Below are positions 33,698 to 42,953 of a stretch of DNA of 64,000 nucleotides, in pieces. The DNA lies in contig JAZNIK010000028.1 in NCBI GenBank assembly GCA_045577495.1, positions 5,231-69,230 on the forward strand. The letters run 5' to 3'. Under the pieces are notes generated by a model. The model made no database searches and had not been told where the DNA came from. It was given only the letters and a program-made list of their open reading frames with translations. The position numbers and the translations under genes were made by a program. The stretch comes from UMGS1279 sp045577495. GTDB lineage: Bacteria > Bacillota > Clostridia > Oscillospirales > Acutalibacteraceae. The number at the start of each line of letters is the position of its first letter. Positions within the stretch are counted from its first letter, which is position 1.

Positions 33698-34299
33698 ATA
33701 TAAGAAAGTATAAAATAGAGCTTAGAGAATATTGTCGAGCCTATCGTAAGGGGCTTAATCCCGAGGATAAAAAAGAAATGGATTTTCAAATCTCTGAGCG
33801 CGTTAAAAAACTCTATCAATATAGGGCGGCAAAAGTGATAATGGTTTATGTTTCAACTTCTATTGAGGTTGATACTATGCGTATAATTGAAAATGCCTGG
33901 AAAGATGGCAAACAGGTTGCAGTTCCAAGGTGTATTCCTCAAACAAGGCAGATGGAATTTCACTATATAACTTCGTTTGACCAACTAACACCCGGCAGTT
34001 TTTCTGTGCTAGAGCCACCTGCACATTATCCTGTTGTTACCGATTTTAGTAATGCCTTGATGCTTGTACCAGGTTTTAATTTTGACTTTTTTGGTTACAG
34101 ATTAGGTTATGGCAAGGGCTATTATGATCGCTATATGTCGCGTTATAATGGTGCCGCAGTTGGTCTTTGCTATTCTACAGAACTTAGACCGCATATGTAT
34201 CACGGCAGATATGATAGAGCTGTTGATACCGTTGTTAGCGAAAAATGGATAAGAAGATGCAAAAAGCAGATATCTAAAAAGAGGGTAGGAGGAAGATAG
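33685..34299 (+). CDS. 5-formyltetrahydrofolate cyclo-ligase
   Basis: 204 residues. The N-terminal KIELREYCRAYRKGL, the VYVSTSIEVDT segment and the C-terminal GYRLGYGKGYYDRYM motif define this ATP-dependent enzyme, which turns 5-formyl-THF into methenyl-THF. Its place two genes after thyX fits folate one-carbon supply for dTMP synthesis. It overlaps the DJ-1 gene and is 1 base from mltG. Confidence 0.92.
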   Translation: MHPIDIRKYKIELREYCRAYRKGLNPEDKKEMDFQISERVKKLYQYRAAKVIMVYVSTSIEVDTMRIIENAWKDGKQVAVPRCIPQTRQMEFHYITSFDQLTPGSFSVLEPPAHYPVVTDFSNALMLVPGFNFDFFGYRLGYGKGYYDRYMSRYNGAAVGLCYSTELRPHMYHGRYDRAVDTVVSEKWIRRCKKQISKKRVGGR

Positions 34300-34300
34300 T

Positions 34301-35533
34301 ATGAGCGATGAAATTAAAATCAATGATAATTCTGAGCAAAATATCGCTGAGGCGAAAGATGTTTTTGCTAAAGTAAACGATGATTTTGATTATTTGCTTG
34401 GTGCCGAAAACGGCTTTTCGTTTCAAGAACCCGAAACCTCTGATGATTATACTGTGGCAACTAAAAGAAAAGCTAATCCAAAGGCAAAACATATAAAAAA
34501 AGCGGCAGTTCGTAGTGCCAAAACGGTTATTTGGTTTGTTACTATTTTAGTTATTTCTGTTGTTTTGGCATTTTCAATAATACTTTTTGCGGCGGAATAT
34601 TTAGGTATTGGATTTAATAAAGGCAATGAGTGTACCGTTGAGATTTCAAAGGGTATGTCTACTGCACAAATTGCTACTGAACTTAAAAATCAAAATGCCA
34701 TTTCCAGCTCTTTTATGTTTAGGGTTTATAGCAGACTTGCAGGCTTTGATGGCTCGTATGAGTATGGTGTTTATACCTTTACAAATGAGCTTGGTTATGA
34801 AGATTTAGCAAAAATGTTACAAACTGAGGGTGCAAAGGCATCATCGGTGAAGGTTACTATTCCTGAACAAGCAAACATTGATGATATTATGAATTTGCTT
34901 GAGAAAAACGGCGTTTGCACTAAATCTGATTTTAGAAACGCGGTTAGAAACGGAAAATATGATTTTGATTTTGTTAAGGAAATACCCACTCAAGAGGTTT
35001 ATTATAAGTTTGAGGGCTATCTGTTCCCTGATACCTACGAGTTCTATAATTATGATTCAAAAGAGTGTGCAGAACTTGCAATCAGAAAGATGCTTCAAAA
35101 TACTGCAAATAGGCTTACAGATGAGGTTAGAGCAAAGATTAAACAAACTGGATATTCAATCCACGATATATTAACAATGGCATCAATAATTGAGCTTGAA
35201 GCAAGTGCAAAGCACGATGAAATGCCAAATGTATCTGCTGTTTTTTATAATCGTTTGAATTGGGATGAACCAAAGTTTTTAGGCTCATCACCAACAATTG
35301 ATTATCCTTATGGTAATGGCAGATATAACACAAATATTCACGAGGGCTTACCGCCTGGACCACTTTGTTCTCCTAGTGAGGATGCTATTTTAGCGGCGGT
35401 TTCACCGTCTGAAAATTTTTCTGCAACATATTTTGTTACCGATAGCGAAATGAAATTCTATTATAATAATTCATTATCTGCTCATCAACAAACTATTGCA
35501 AAATTAAAACAACAAGGAAAATGGTTAGGTTAA
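34301..35533 (+). CDS. mltG: Endolytic murein transglycosylase MltG (YceG-like)
   Basis: 410 residues. A cytoplasmic acidic/basic tail of about 65 residues is followed by one span (about 69-91), a LysM-like subdomain and the YceG catalytic domain. The catalytic Glu lies in ILTMASIIELEAS, and the active-site wall reads LGSSPTIDYPYGNGRYNTNIHEGLPPGPLC. It cuts nascent peptidoglycan strands and sets glycan length. AGGAGGAAG precedes the ATG. It is longer at the N-terminus than E. coli MltG (about 340). Confidence 0.95.
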   Translation: MSDEIKINDNSEQNIAEAKDVFAKVNDDFDYLLGAENGFSFQEPETSDDYTVATKRKANPKAKHIKKAAVRSAKTVIWFVTILVISVVLAFSIILFAAEYLGIGFNKGNECTVEISKGMSTAQIATELKNQNAISSSFMFRVYSRLAGFDGSYEYGVYTFTNELGYEDLAKMLQTEGAKASSVKVTIPEQANIDDIMNLLEKNGVCTKSDFRNAVRNGKYDFDFVKEIPTQEVYYKFEGYLFPDTYEFYNYDSKECAELAIRKMLQNTANRLTDEVRAKIKQTGYSIHDILTMASIIELEASAKHDEMPNVSAVFYNRLNWDEPKFLGSSPTIDYPYGNGRYNTNIHEGLPPGPLCSPSEDAILAAVSPSENFSATYFVTDSEMKFYYNNSLSAHQQTIAKLKQQGKWLG

Positions 35534-35558
35534 TCAAAAAAACGGGGGCAAATTTTCA

Positions 35559-36782
35559 ATGAAAAAAATTCCTGAGCTTCTTGCACCATCAGGAGATATC
35601 ACAAGATTAAAGGCGGCAGTGTCATTCGGCGCTGACGCCGTTTACCTTGCTGGGCAAGAATTTGGTATGCGGACTGCGGCATCTAACTTCTCAAAAGAGG
35701 ATTTAATTGAGGGTGTAGAATACGCACATAAAAATAATGTTAAAGTTCATGTAACCTGTAACACAATTCCCCATAACGACGAAATTAAACGTCTACCTGA
35801 GTATTTAGAGTATCTGAATTCTATCGGTGTAGATGCGATTATCGCATCAGATTTGGGCACAATGAAGCTTGTTATAAAACATGCTCCTAACACCGAACTT
35901 CACGTATCGGTTCAGTCGGGCATTGTTAATTTTGATACAGCAAATGCCTTTTTTGAAATGGGAGCAAAAAGGGTTGTGTTGGCTCGCGAACTTTCATTAG
36001 ATGAGGTTGCAGAAATTCGCCAAAAGACCGACCCTAAACTTGAACTTGAAGCCTTTGCTCACGGTGCAATGTGTGTATCATTTTCTGCGCGGTGTCTTCT
36101 TTCAAGCTATATGACAGGTCGTGATGCAAATAGGGGAGACTGTGCTCAACCTTGTAGGTGGAGTTATGCTCTTGTTGAGGAAAAACGACCTGGTCAATAT
36201 TTTCCCGTTGAGGAAACCGAAAAAGGTACATACATTTTAAACGCTAATGATTTGTGTATGGCACCATATTTGGATAAAATGATTGAAGCAGGTATTGATA
36301 GCATTAAACTAGAGGGTAGAGCAAAATCTCATTACTATACTGCGGCGGTCACAAACGCTTATAGAATGGCTTTAGATAGCATTAAAAACTGTAAAACAGA
36401 TAATTGGGTTTTACCCGATTATGCGGCAGATGAACTAAATAAAATTAGCCATAGAGGTTATTCTACAGGCTTTTATTTTGGCAAACCCGAAAACTCTCAA
36501 ACCTATGAAAATGCAGGTTATGTTAGGGATTATGCCGTTGCGGCGGTTGTAACGGGTTATGAAGATGGCAATATTATCTGTGAAATGAAAAACAAATTTG
36601 CCCTTGGCACTAGACTTGATTGTTTGGAGCCTCGCGGTATTCCGTTCGAATTTACTGTTGATAAAATGTATGATGAAAAGGGTGAGTCAATCGAGGTTGC
36701 GCGTCACCCAACAATGATACTAAAAATACCTTTTGAGCGCGAGGTTAAATCAGGTGCGCTACTTCGTATGAAAAGCGACTAA
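35559..36782 (+). CDS. Peptidase U32 family protein (tRNA hydroxylation type)
   Basis: 407 residues. The start PELLAPSGDITRLKAAVSFGADAVYLAG and the U32 signature EAFAHGAMCVSFSARC are clear; the conserved Cys of GDCAQPCRW may be iron-sulfur or metal ligands. Bacterial U32 proteins of this length (TrhP/YrrO-like) are linked to 5-hydroxyuridine formation in tRNA, though the family was named for collagenase activity. It lies in the thyX-mltG-malQ transcript. Confidence 0.9.
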   Translation: MKKIPELLAPSGDITRLKAAVSFGADAVYLAGQEFGMRTAASNFSKEDLIEGVEYAHKNNVKVHVTCNTIPHNDEIKRLPEYLEYLNSIGVDAIIASDLGTMKLVIKHAPNTELHVSVQSGIVNFDTANAFFEMGAKRVVLARELSLDEVAEIRQKTDPKLELEAFAHGAMCVSFSARCLLSSYMTGRDANRGDCAQPCRWSYALVEEKRPGQYFPVEETEKGTYILNANDLCMAPYLDKMIEAGIDSIKLEGRAKSHYYTAAVTNAYRMALDSIKNCKTDNWVLPDYAADELNKISHRGYSTGFYFGKPENSQTYENAGYVRDYAVAAVVTGYEDGNIICEMKNKFALGTRLDCLEPRGIPFEFTVDKMYDEKGESIEVARHPTMILKIPFEREVKSGALLRMKSD

Positions 36783-36803
36783 TGATTAGCGTGGTGAGTA
36801 TAA

Positions 36804-38306
36804 ATGGTTAAACTAAAAAAACGGTATTCTGCCGTATTGATGAGCATTTCCTCTTTACCATCAAAATATGGTATAGGTGGTTTTGGCGAGGAAACAGAGA
36901 AATTCATTAAATTTATAAAAGATGCTAACTTTTCTGCGTTGCAGGTTTTGCCCTTTAATCTACCCGATTATGGCAATTCACCATATGGAAGTTGCTCTGC
37001 ATTTGCGGGAAACTATCTTTACATTGACCCAAAAAGATTATATGAGATAGGCTATTTAACTCTTGATGAGCTTCAGGCATGTGAGTATAATGGCTCGCCG
37101 TTTACTGTCGATTATGAATTTGTTTTAAAAACAAAAAAACAGATGCTTATAAAGGCTTTTGATAGAGCTATGCCGCTTATTGAAAATGATTTGCAAAAAT
37201 TTGCAGATGATAATTCGTGGGCAGTTGATTATGCACTGTTTATGGCAATAAAGGATAAAAATAAGGGTGCTTGTTGGCAGAATTGGTGTGAAGATGAAAG
37301 AGATTATAAGATTGCCTTTTCAAATTATGATAAATATAAAAATATTGCTAGTTTCTACCTTTTTGAGCAATATATTTTTTCATTGCAATATAAAGCTATA
37401 AAAGACTATGCCGAACAATTAGGCATTGCAATAATTGGCGATATACCTATATATGTTGCAGATGATAGCGTAGATGTTTGGAAAAACCCAAGACTATTTT
37501 CTCTAAATGAGGATTTTTCTAAAAAAGAGGTTGCAGGTGTTCCGCCTGATGATTTTTCAAAAGACGGTCAACTTTGGGGGAATCCTGTTTATGCATGGGA
37601 TGAACATAAAAATGAGGGTTTTAGTTGGTGGCTATCCCGTATGGAACGTACCTTAGAACTGTATGACATTGTTAGAATTGACCATTTTAGAGGCTTTGCA
37701 TCATACTATTCAATTTCGGCAGATGCATTAGATGCTAAAAATGGTGTATGGAAAAAAGGCCCCGATACCGAGCTTTTTGATTTAATTTTACAAAAGTTTG
37801 ATAAAGATAGAATTATCGCAGAGGATTTAGGAACCTATTCAAAGGATGTTGCAGAACTATTAGAGGCTACGGGCATTAAAGGTATGCGTGTTGTTCAGTT
37901 TGGTTTTTCGGGTGGCGATAGCACCCATTTGCCACATAATTATCCACAAAACTCTGTTGCTTATGTTGGAACGCACGATAATAACACTCTGCTTGGTTGG
38001 ATATGGGATATGAACGATGCACAAAGAAAATACGCACTTGATTATTGTGGTTTTAAGGGTGCTGATTGGGGAGAGGGAGGATATTATAGCCAATCCTGCC
38101 GAGCAATAATTGAAACAGTATGGAAAACCTCCGCCAGTATCTCGGTTATTCCTTTTCAAGATTTGTGTGGATTTGGCTCTGATGCCAGAATGAATATTCC
38201 GGGTGTACCTAAGGATAATTGGCGTTATAGAACGACATTTCAGACCATTGAACAAATTGATATTGAGTATTTTAAATACATAAACAAGTTATATTATAGA
38301 AACTAA
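36804..38306 (+). CDS. malQ: 4-alpha-glucanotransferase
   Basis: 500 residues, GH77. The N-terminal SISSLPSKYGIGGFG, GDIPIYVADDSVDVW, the nucleophile in VRIDHFRGF, acid/base Glu in IIAEDLGTYSKDV, and YVGTHDNNTLLGW are all present. It transfers alpha-1,4-glucan segments in maltodextrin or glycogen metabolism. No glycogen phosphorylase lies next to it; it has been placed behind the U32 gene with 21 bases between. Confidence 0.96.
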   Translation: MVKLKKRYSAVLMSISSLPSKYGIGGFGEETEKFIKFIKDANFSALQVLPFNLPDYGNSPYGSCSAFAGNYLYIDPKRLYEIGYLTLDELQACEYNGSPFTVDYEFVLKTKKQMLIKAFDRAMPLIENDLQKFADDNSWAVDYALFMAIKDKNKGACWQNWCEDERDYKIAFSNYDKYKNIASFYLFEQYIFSLQYKAIKDYAEQLGIAIIGDIPIYVADDSVDVWKNPRLFSLNEDFSKKEVAGVPPDDFSKDGQLWGNPVYAWDEHKNEGFSWWLSRMERTLELYDIVRIDHFRGFASYYSISADALDAKNGVWKKGPDTELFDLILQKFDKDRIIAEDLGTYSKDVAELLEATGIKGMRVVQFGFSGGDSTHLPHNYPQNSVAYVGTHDNNTLLGWIWDMNDAQRKYALDYCGFKGADWGEGGYYSQSCRAIIETVWKTSASISVIPFQDLCGFGSDARMNIPGVPKDNWRYRTTFQTIEQIDIEYFKYINKLYYRN

Positions 38307-38354
38307 TTTTGATTAAAGTTTCTCATTTAGTACACACTAAAAAAGGTGATATAA

Positions 38355-39947
38355 ATGAGAAACTTTTTTTATACCTTTCAAATAAGGTGTATAATTTCTT
38401 TAAGCATTATAACCGCCATGATGCTTATTTGCATCGTTAGGGTTATAAATATAAATTCTGATGAGAGGCTTGCGACAAACACTACTAACACAGTAACTGT
38501 TGATTTACAGAAAAAAAGGGGAGATATTTACTTTAGTAATGGAGAGAATATAACATCATCTGAGGAAAAGTATGCCACTGTTTTTTTGCCTACCGAATCT
38601 GCAATTATTGAGTTTTCAAAATTGGCGGTGGGTCAGCAGAAAAAATCAGGGCTTGAAAAACTAAGCAACAAAAAACCGACGGTTTTAATAAATAAAACAC
38701 CTGTTGATGCGTTAGGTGTTTATAAATATAAAATAAAAGAAAGATATTCGAATGTGTTTTCATTAGAGCATATTTTAGGATATGTTGATAATACAAATCA
38801 CGGTTGTATGGGACTTGAAAAAGCGTATGATGACCTGCTTTTTAGTGATGGTGATTTTAGCGTTTCTTTCGAGTGTGATGCTTCGGGAGAGTTCTTGTTA
38901 GGCGGTGAGCCTATTGTAAACAACGAGGCTAACGAAAACGGACTTTTTTTAACCATAGATAAAAAAATTCAAAGCATAGCAGAAAATGCTTTTGAAGATA
39001 TAAAAAAAGGCGCGGTTGTAATAACAGAAGTAAAAAGTGGAAAAATTAAAGGTATGGTTAGCAAACCGAGTTTTGATATAAATAATCTATCAGAATATAT
39101 AAATCAAAAAGATTCTCCATTTTTAAATAGAGTGTTGTCGGCATATAGTGTAGGCTCGGTTTTCAAACCACTTGTTGCGGCAACAATGCTTGAAACGGGT
39201 AATGGTAATTTTGTGCATAACTGTAGCGGATATAGTGAGTTTTTAGGCCTTAGGTTTTACTGTAACAATCATAACGGTCACGGAAAAATGAATTTAAATG
39301 AAGCGTTAAAACTGTCCTGTAACACCTATTTTTATAATGGCGCACAAAGAGTAAAAAGTAGTGATTTAAGTACAATGGCGGCGGCATTTGGGTTTGGTAA
39401 TAAACTAAAGATAGCGGATTCTATTTATACACAAGCGGGTAGTATAACGCCAAATGAACAGTTAAAAAAGTCCTCTGCCTCTGTTGCCAATTTTGCTATC
39501 GGGCAAGGCAATATTGCGTTATCACCACTTGTAATAAGCAATCTTTATTCGGCAATCGCAAATGATGGAGCTTATTATGAGCCAACCATTATAGAGGGGA
39601 TAAAAACAAATCAAGGGTACGAAAAAGGAGAACCGGGTCAAAAAAATATTGTTTTTTCAAAGGCAACGGCGGCGGTTTTAAAAGAGGCGTTGATAGATAC
39701 GGTGGAAATGGGAACAGGTACATCCGCAAAGCCTGATTTTTATGGTGCGGGAGGAAAAACCGCAACCGCCCAAACAGGTCAATATGAAAAAGGAAAAGAG
39801 ATTTTAAACGCTTGGTTTTGTGGCTTTTTTCCCGCAAAAGAGCCTAAATATGTTATTGTTATAATGCTTGAAAATGCATCTTCGGGCGGTAATGATTGTG
39901 CACCGATTTTTAAAAAAATCGCAGATAATATTTCATTATTAGGGTGA
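38355..39947 (+). CDS. Class B penicillin-binding protein (transpeptidase)
   Basis: 530 residues. One N-terminal span (about 11-30), a dimerisation domain, and a transpeptidase domain with S268-V-F-K271, S321-C-N323 and K468-T-A (GGKTATAQTG; Ala replaces the usual Gly of KTG). It cross-links peptidoglycan stem peptides outside the membrane. It is shorter than typical PBP2/SpoVD (about 600-700) and has no PASTA repeats. It could be a sporulation-specific or elongation enzyme. It closes the long plus-strand run that began with thyX. Confidence 0.92.
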   Translation: MRNFFYTFQIRCIISLSIITAMMLICIVRVININSDERLATNTTNTVTVDLQKKRGDIYFSNGENITSSEEKYATVFLPTESAIIEFSKLAVGQQKKSGLEKLSNKKPTVLINKTPVDALGVYKYKIKERYSNVFSLEHILGYVDNTNHGCMGLEKAYDDLLFSDGDFSVSFECDASGEFLLGGEPIVNNEANENGLFLTIDKKIQSIAENAFEDIKKGAVVITEVKSGKIKGMVSKPSFDINNLSEYINQKDSPFLNRVLSAYSVGSVFKPLVAATMLETGNGNFVHNCSGYSEFLGLRFYCNNHNGHGKMNLNEALKLSCNTYFYNGAQRVKSSDLSTMAAAFGFGNKLKIADSIYTQAGSITPNEQLKKSSASVANFAIGQGNIALSPLVISNLYSAIANDGAYYEPTIIEGIKTNQGYEKGEPGQKNIVFSKATAAVLKEALIDTVEMGTGTSAKPDFYGAGGKTATAQTGQYEKGKEILNAWFCGFFPAKEPKYVIVIMLENASSGGNDCAPIFKKIADNISLLG

Positions 39948-39972
39948 AAAATAATATTTTTCAAAAAAGTAC

Positions 39973-40001
39973 TTGCAAAAATTTTAAAACTATGGTATCA
40001 T
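39973..40001 (+). promoter_or_regulatory. Promoter of secG
   Basis: TTGCAA (39973-39978), 17 bases, TATCAT (39996-40001), then AAAAGGAG and the ATG at 40037. Confidence 0.65.
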
Positions 40002-40036
40002 ATTTGCCGTGAAATGTTAAAAAAAGGAGCATTGTT

Positions 40037-40285
40037 ATGGCAGTATTAGAAATTGTTATCGGTGCAATTATTTTACTTCTTTCGTTAGTAATTATCTTTG
40101 TTGTTATTATGCAAGAGGGTCATCGTTCTGGTATCAATGGCGCTATTTCCGGTGGTGCAGATACATTTTTGTCTAAAAATAAAGCTAGAACTGTTGATGC
40201 ATTTTTGGCTCGTTGGACCAAATACATTGCTATTGCATTTTTTGTTTTAACAATTGTTGCTAACTTTATTGCACTTAAAAAGTAA
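40037..40285 (+). CDS. secG: Preprotein translocase subunit SecG
   Basis: 82 residues with two spans (about 3-26 and 59-78) and the family loop MQEGHRSGINGAISGGADTFLSKNKART. It assists SecYE protein export. It is transcribed alone; rnr and smpB, common partners in Firmicutes, do not follow. Confidence 0.93.
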   Translation: MAVLEIVIGAIILLLSLVIIFVVIMQEGHRSGINGAISGGADTFLSKNKARTVDAFLARWTKYIAIAFFVLTIVANFIALKK

Positions 40286-40301
40286 AAAAGCTTATGTATA
40301 A

Positions 40302-40336
40302 AAAAAGCTCTCTACCGTTTTGGTAGAGAGCTTTTT
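40302..40336. terminator. Bidirectional terminator between secG and tmcAL
   Basis: Perfect 15-bp stem (40302-40316 with 40322-40336) including A- and T-runs on both sides, 5-base loop. Confidence 0.92.
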
Positions 40337-40341
40337 GACAT

Positions 40342-41532
40342 TTAAAAGGTTTTAAAAAGTTTATTTGTATATTCTGTTTTACCGCCAACAGGTCGTTGAA
40401 GTGACAGGGAATATATATCTCCAGCTCTTACTTCAAGTCTTGCAAGCTCGGCTGCGCTTGAACTGATTTTTTCTGCCTCTTTTAATGAAGAAATTAGTGG
40501 GACTTTTGAAAGTTTTGCGGCGGTTGACAATACCTTTGCGCCTTTTTCAGTCATACCCAAAACTCTAATGTAGGGAACAGGTTGCTTTTGCAGGTTTGAG
40601 GTCACCCCCAAATATGAGGCTAAAATTATTCGTCTTAGTCTGGCATGAGTATAACGTTTTGATTTAACCGCACTTAAAATTTCTTCAAGAGTTGAAAATT
40701 CGTTAGCTGCCGAAATTATGCGGTTTTCAAGCCCCTCAGAAACATCGGGAACATCTCTTAATTTTTCTGCAGTTTGGGTTCTAAGATGTGCTACCATTGC
40801 TCTATCAAGTAAATACGTGCTTGAATAGTGCTTTTCGTTTACCTCTTGTGCAAAAATTTCAAACGCTTCTTTTGTCATATAATTTATTTTTCTGTCAAGC
40901 AAGGTGGGGGCTTTTCTAAGCTCTGATGCGCTACAAAAAGTATCGGTTTTTACTGAACTATCATGACTCGTTCCAATGCGTTTAATTGCCTCAAAATCAA
41001 CCGACATTTTAAGTCGCTCGGCGGCAAGAATATACTCAACCGCAAGAGTATCATTAGGATTATTTAAAATACTTGTATTGTTTTGCAAGGATAATTTTTC
41101 TACGGCTGTTTGACGCGCTGCCGCAAAAGTTACACCTTTTGCGAGTTCGGCTTTTAATATTGGGTGTAGATTTGGATTGCTTAATACTGCGGCAACTGAT
41201 TTTAAAGAGGAGATTGAGCCACATTCACTACCAAAGCAGATGGTATCAACAACGCCAAGACTGTTTAAAATATCAACCGCACCTGATGCGAAATACATAG
41301 CAGTAGAAATACTATATGGCAACGGCAACTCTAAAACAAGGTCAACACCGCTAAGAATGGCTGCTTTGGTACGAGCAAATTTTGATATTATTGATGGCTC
41401 GCCGCGTTGAACAAAGTTGCCGCTCATAACTGCTACAATTGCTGTATCATTTTTGGCTTTTACGGTATCTACTAAATGCTTGTGCCCGTTATGGAAAGGA
41501 TTGAATTCGGCGATGGTGCCATAAATCTTCAA
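40342..41532 (-). CDS. tmcAL: tRNA(Met) cytidine acetate ligase TmcAL
   Basis: 396 residues. The nucleotidyltransferase start IAEFNPFHNGHKHLVDTVK, SGNFVQRGEPSIISKFARTKAAI and LVLELPLPYSISTAMYFASGAV define the YlbM/TmcAL family, which puts an acetyl group on the wobble C34 of elongator tRNA(Met) using acetate and ATP. The next gene is acetate kinase, read divergently. Start ATG 41532. Confidence 0.93.
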   Translation of the reverse strand: MKIYGTIAEFNPFHNGHKHLVDTVKAKNDTAIVAVMSGNFVQRGEPSIISKFARTKAAILSGVDLVLELPLPYSISTAMYFASGAVDILNSLGVVDTICFGSECGSISSLKSVAAVLSNPNLHPILKAELAKGVTFAAARQTAVEKLSLQNNTSILNNPNDTLAVEYILAAERLKMSVDFEAIKRIGTSHDSSVKTDTFCSASELRKAPTLLDRKINYMTKEAFEIFAQEVNEKHYSSTYLLDRAMVAHLRTQTAEKLRDVPDVSEGLENRIISAANEFSTLEEILSAVKSKRYTHARLRRIILASYLGVTSNLQKQPVPYIRVLGMTEKGAKVLSTAAKLSKVPLISSLKEAEKISSSAAELARLEVRAGDIYSLSLQRPVGGKTEYTNKLFKTF

Positions 41533-41571
41533 AAAATCACCTACTTTACGGTATTTTCGTTAAAATAACAC

Positions 41572-41600
41572 TTGAAAAAATATGTAAAATATTGTATTAT
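41572..41600 (+). promoter_or_regulatory. Promoter of ackA
   Basis: TTGAAA (41572-41577), 17 bases, TATTAT (41595-41600). The leader to 41720 is about 110 bases, with no obvious structure. Confidence 0.65.
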
Positions 41601-41719
41601 ATTTTAATATAGGACCTGTATGTTTTTATAGTATTATAATTATAATACAACACTTGTAAAAAAGGTTCAATAGTTTTTTAAAAATTTGTCACTTTAGTGG
41701 CGGAATGGAGTCGGATAAA

Positions 41720-42928
41720 ATGAAAGTATTAGTTGTAAACGCAGGTAGTTCATCACTTAAATATCAGCTTATTGATATGCAAAGTGAAACAATGATTGCT
41801 AAGGGTAATTGTGAGCGTATTGGTGGAGATGCAGTTTTAACACATAAGGCTGCAGACGGCAGAACAGTTGTTATTGAAGAAAAAATGCCTACCCATAGTG
41901 AAGCCTTAGATAACGTTATTTTAGCTTTAACAAAAAGCGAAGCGGCAGTTATCAGTTCTTTAGAAGAGATTTCTGCAGTTGGTCATCGCGTTGTTCAGGG
42001 CGGTTCTAAGTTCTGTCAATCCAGCATTATTACCGAAGAAGTTATTGCAGAGGTAGAAAAATTCAACCCTCTTGCACCGCTTCATAATCCTGCAAATATT
42101 CTTGGTATTCGCGCTTGTACAAAGGTGCTTGGCGAGGATATTCCTCAGGTTGCAGTATTTGATACTTCTTTCCATTCCGGTATGCCACAAAAGGCATATA
42201 TGTATGGTGTTCCATATGAGTTTTATGAGAAATACGGCATTCGTCGTTATGGCTTCCATGGTACTTCTCACCGTTTTGTAAGTCAGCGTGTTGCAGATTT
42301 GATGGGTAAGGATATTAAAGACCTTAAAATCATCACCTGCCACCTTGGTAACGGCGCATCTATTGCGGCTGTTAACGGTGGTGTATCGGTAGATACAACA
42401 ATGGGCTTTACTCCTCTTGATGGCTTTATTATGGGTACCCGTAGCGGTTCGTTAGACCCATCTGTTGTTACCTTTATTGCCGAAAAAGAGGGTATGTCAT
42501 TTGCTGAGGTTGATAGTTTGCTCAATAAAAAATCAGGTGTTCTTGGCATTTCGGGTGTTTCTAACGATAACCGTGATGTTTGCGAGGCTGCGGCATCGGG
42601 TAACGAACGCGCTAAACTTGCTATTGAAATGCAAAACTATCAAATCATTAAATATATTGGTAGCTATGTTGCTGCTATGAACGGCGTTGACGCTATCGTA
42701 TTTACAGGCGGTATCGGTGAAAATAACTACGATATTCGTGAGAATGTTTGCGAGAGCCTTACCTACTTAGGTCTTGAAATTGATAAGGCATATAATAAAG
42801 AACACGCACACACCCGTGGCGGAGATATTAAAATATCTACCGACGCTTCAAAGGTTGCTGTTTTTGCAGTTTCTACCGATGAGGAAATGGTTATCGCACG
42901 CGATACAAAAGCTTTAATTTCTAAATAA
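41720..42928 (+). CDS. ackA: Acetate kinase
   Basis: 402 residues from ATG 41720, where the family start MKVLVVNAGSSSLKYQ begins; an ATG 15 bases earlier is less likely. AVFDTSFHSGMP, RRYGFHGTSHRFVS, CHLGNGASIAAV and FTGGIGENN are all present. It makes ATP and acetate from acetyl phosphate at the end of fermentation. pta is not adjacent; instead galK follows. Confidence 0.97.
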   Translation: MKVLVVNAGSSSLKYQLIDMQSETMIAKGNCERIGGDAVLTHKAADGRTVVIEEKMPTHSEALDNVILALTKSEAAVISSLEEISAVGHRVVQGGSKFCQSSIITEEVIAEVEKFNPLAPLHNPANILGIRACTKVLGEDIPQVAVFDTSFHSGMPQKAYMYGVPYEFYEKYGIRRYGFHGTSHRFVSQRVADLMGKDIKDLKIITCHLGNGASIAAVNGGVSVDTTMGFTPLDGFIMGTRSGSLDPSVVTFIAEKEGMSFAEVDSLLNKKSGVLGISGVSNDNRDVCEAAASGNERAKLAIEMQNYQIIKYIGSYVAAMNGVDAIVFTGGIGENNYDIRENVCESLTYLGLEIDKAYNKEHAHTRGGDIKISTDASKVAVFAVSTDEEMVIARDTKALISK

Positions 42929-42953
42929 GTTTTGTCTGCCTTGGGGGATATAT

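Noticed and set aside
38355..39947. Inactive PBP because KTG is KTA
   Set aside because: The Ser-Lys and SxN motifs are intact and Ala at that position is found in related clostridial enzymes, so activity is likely.
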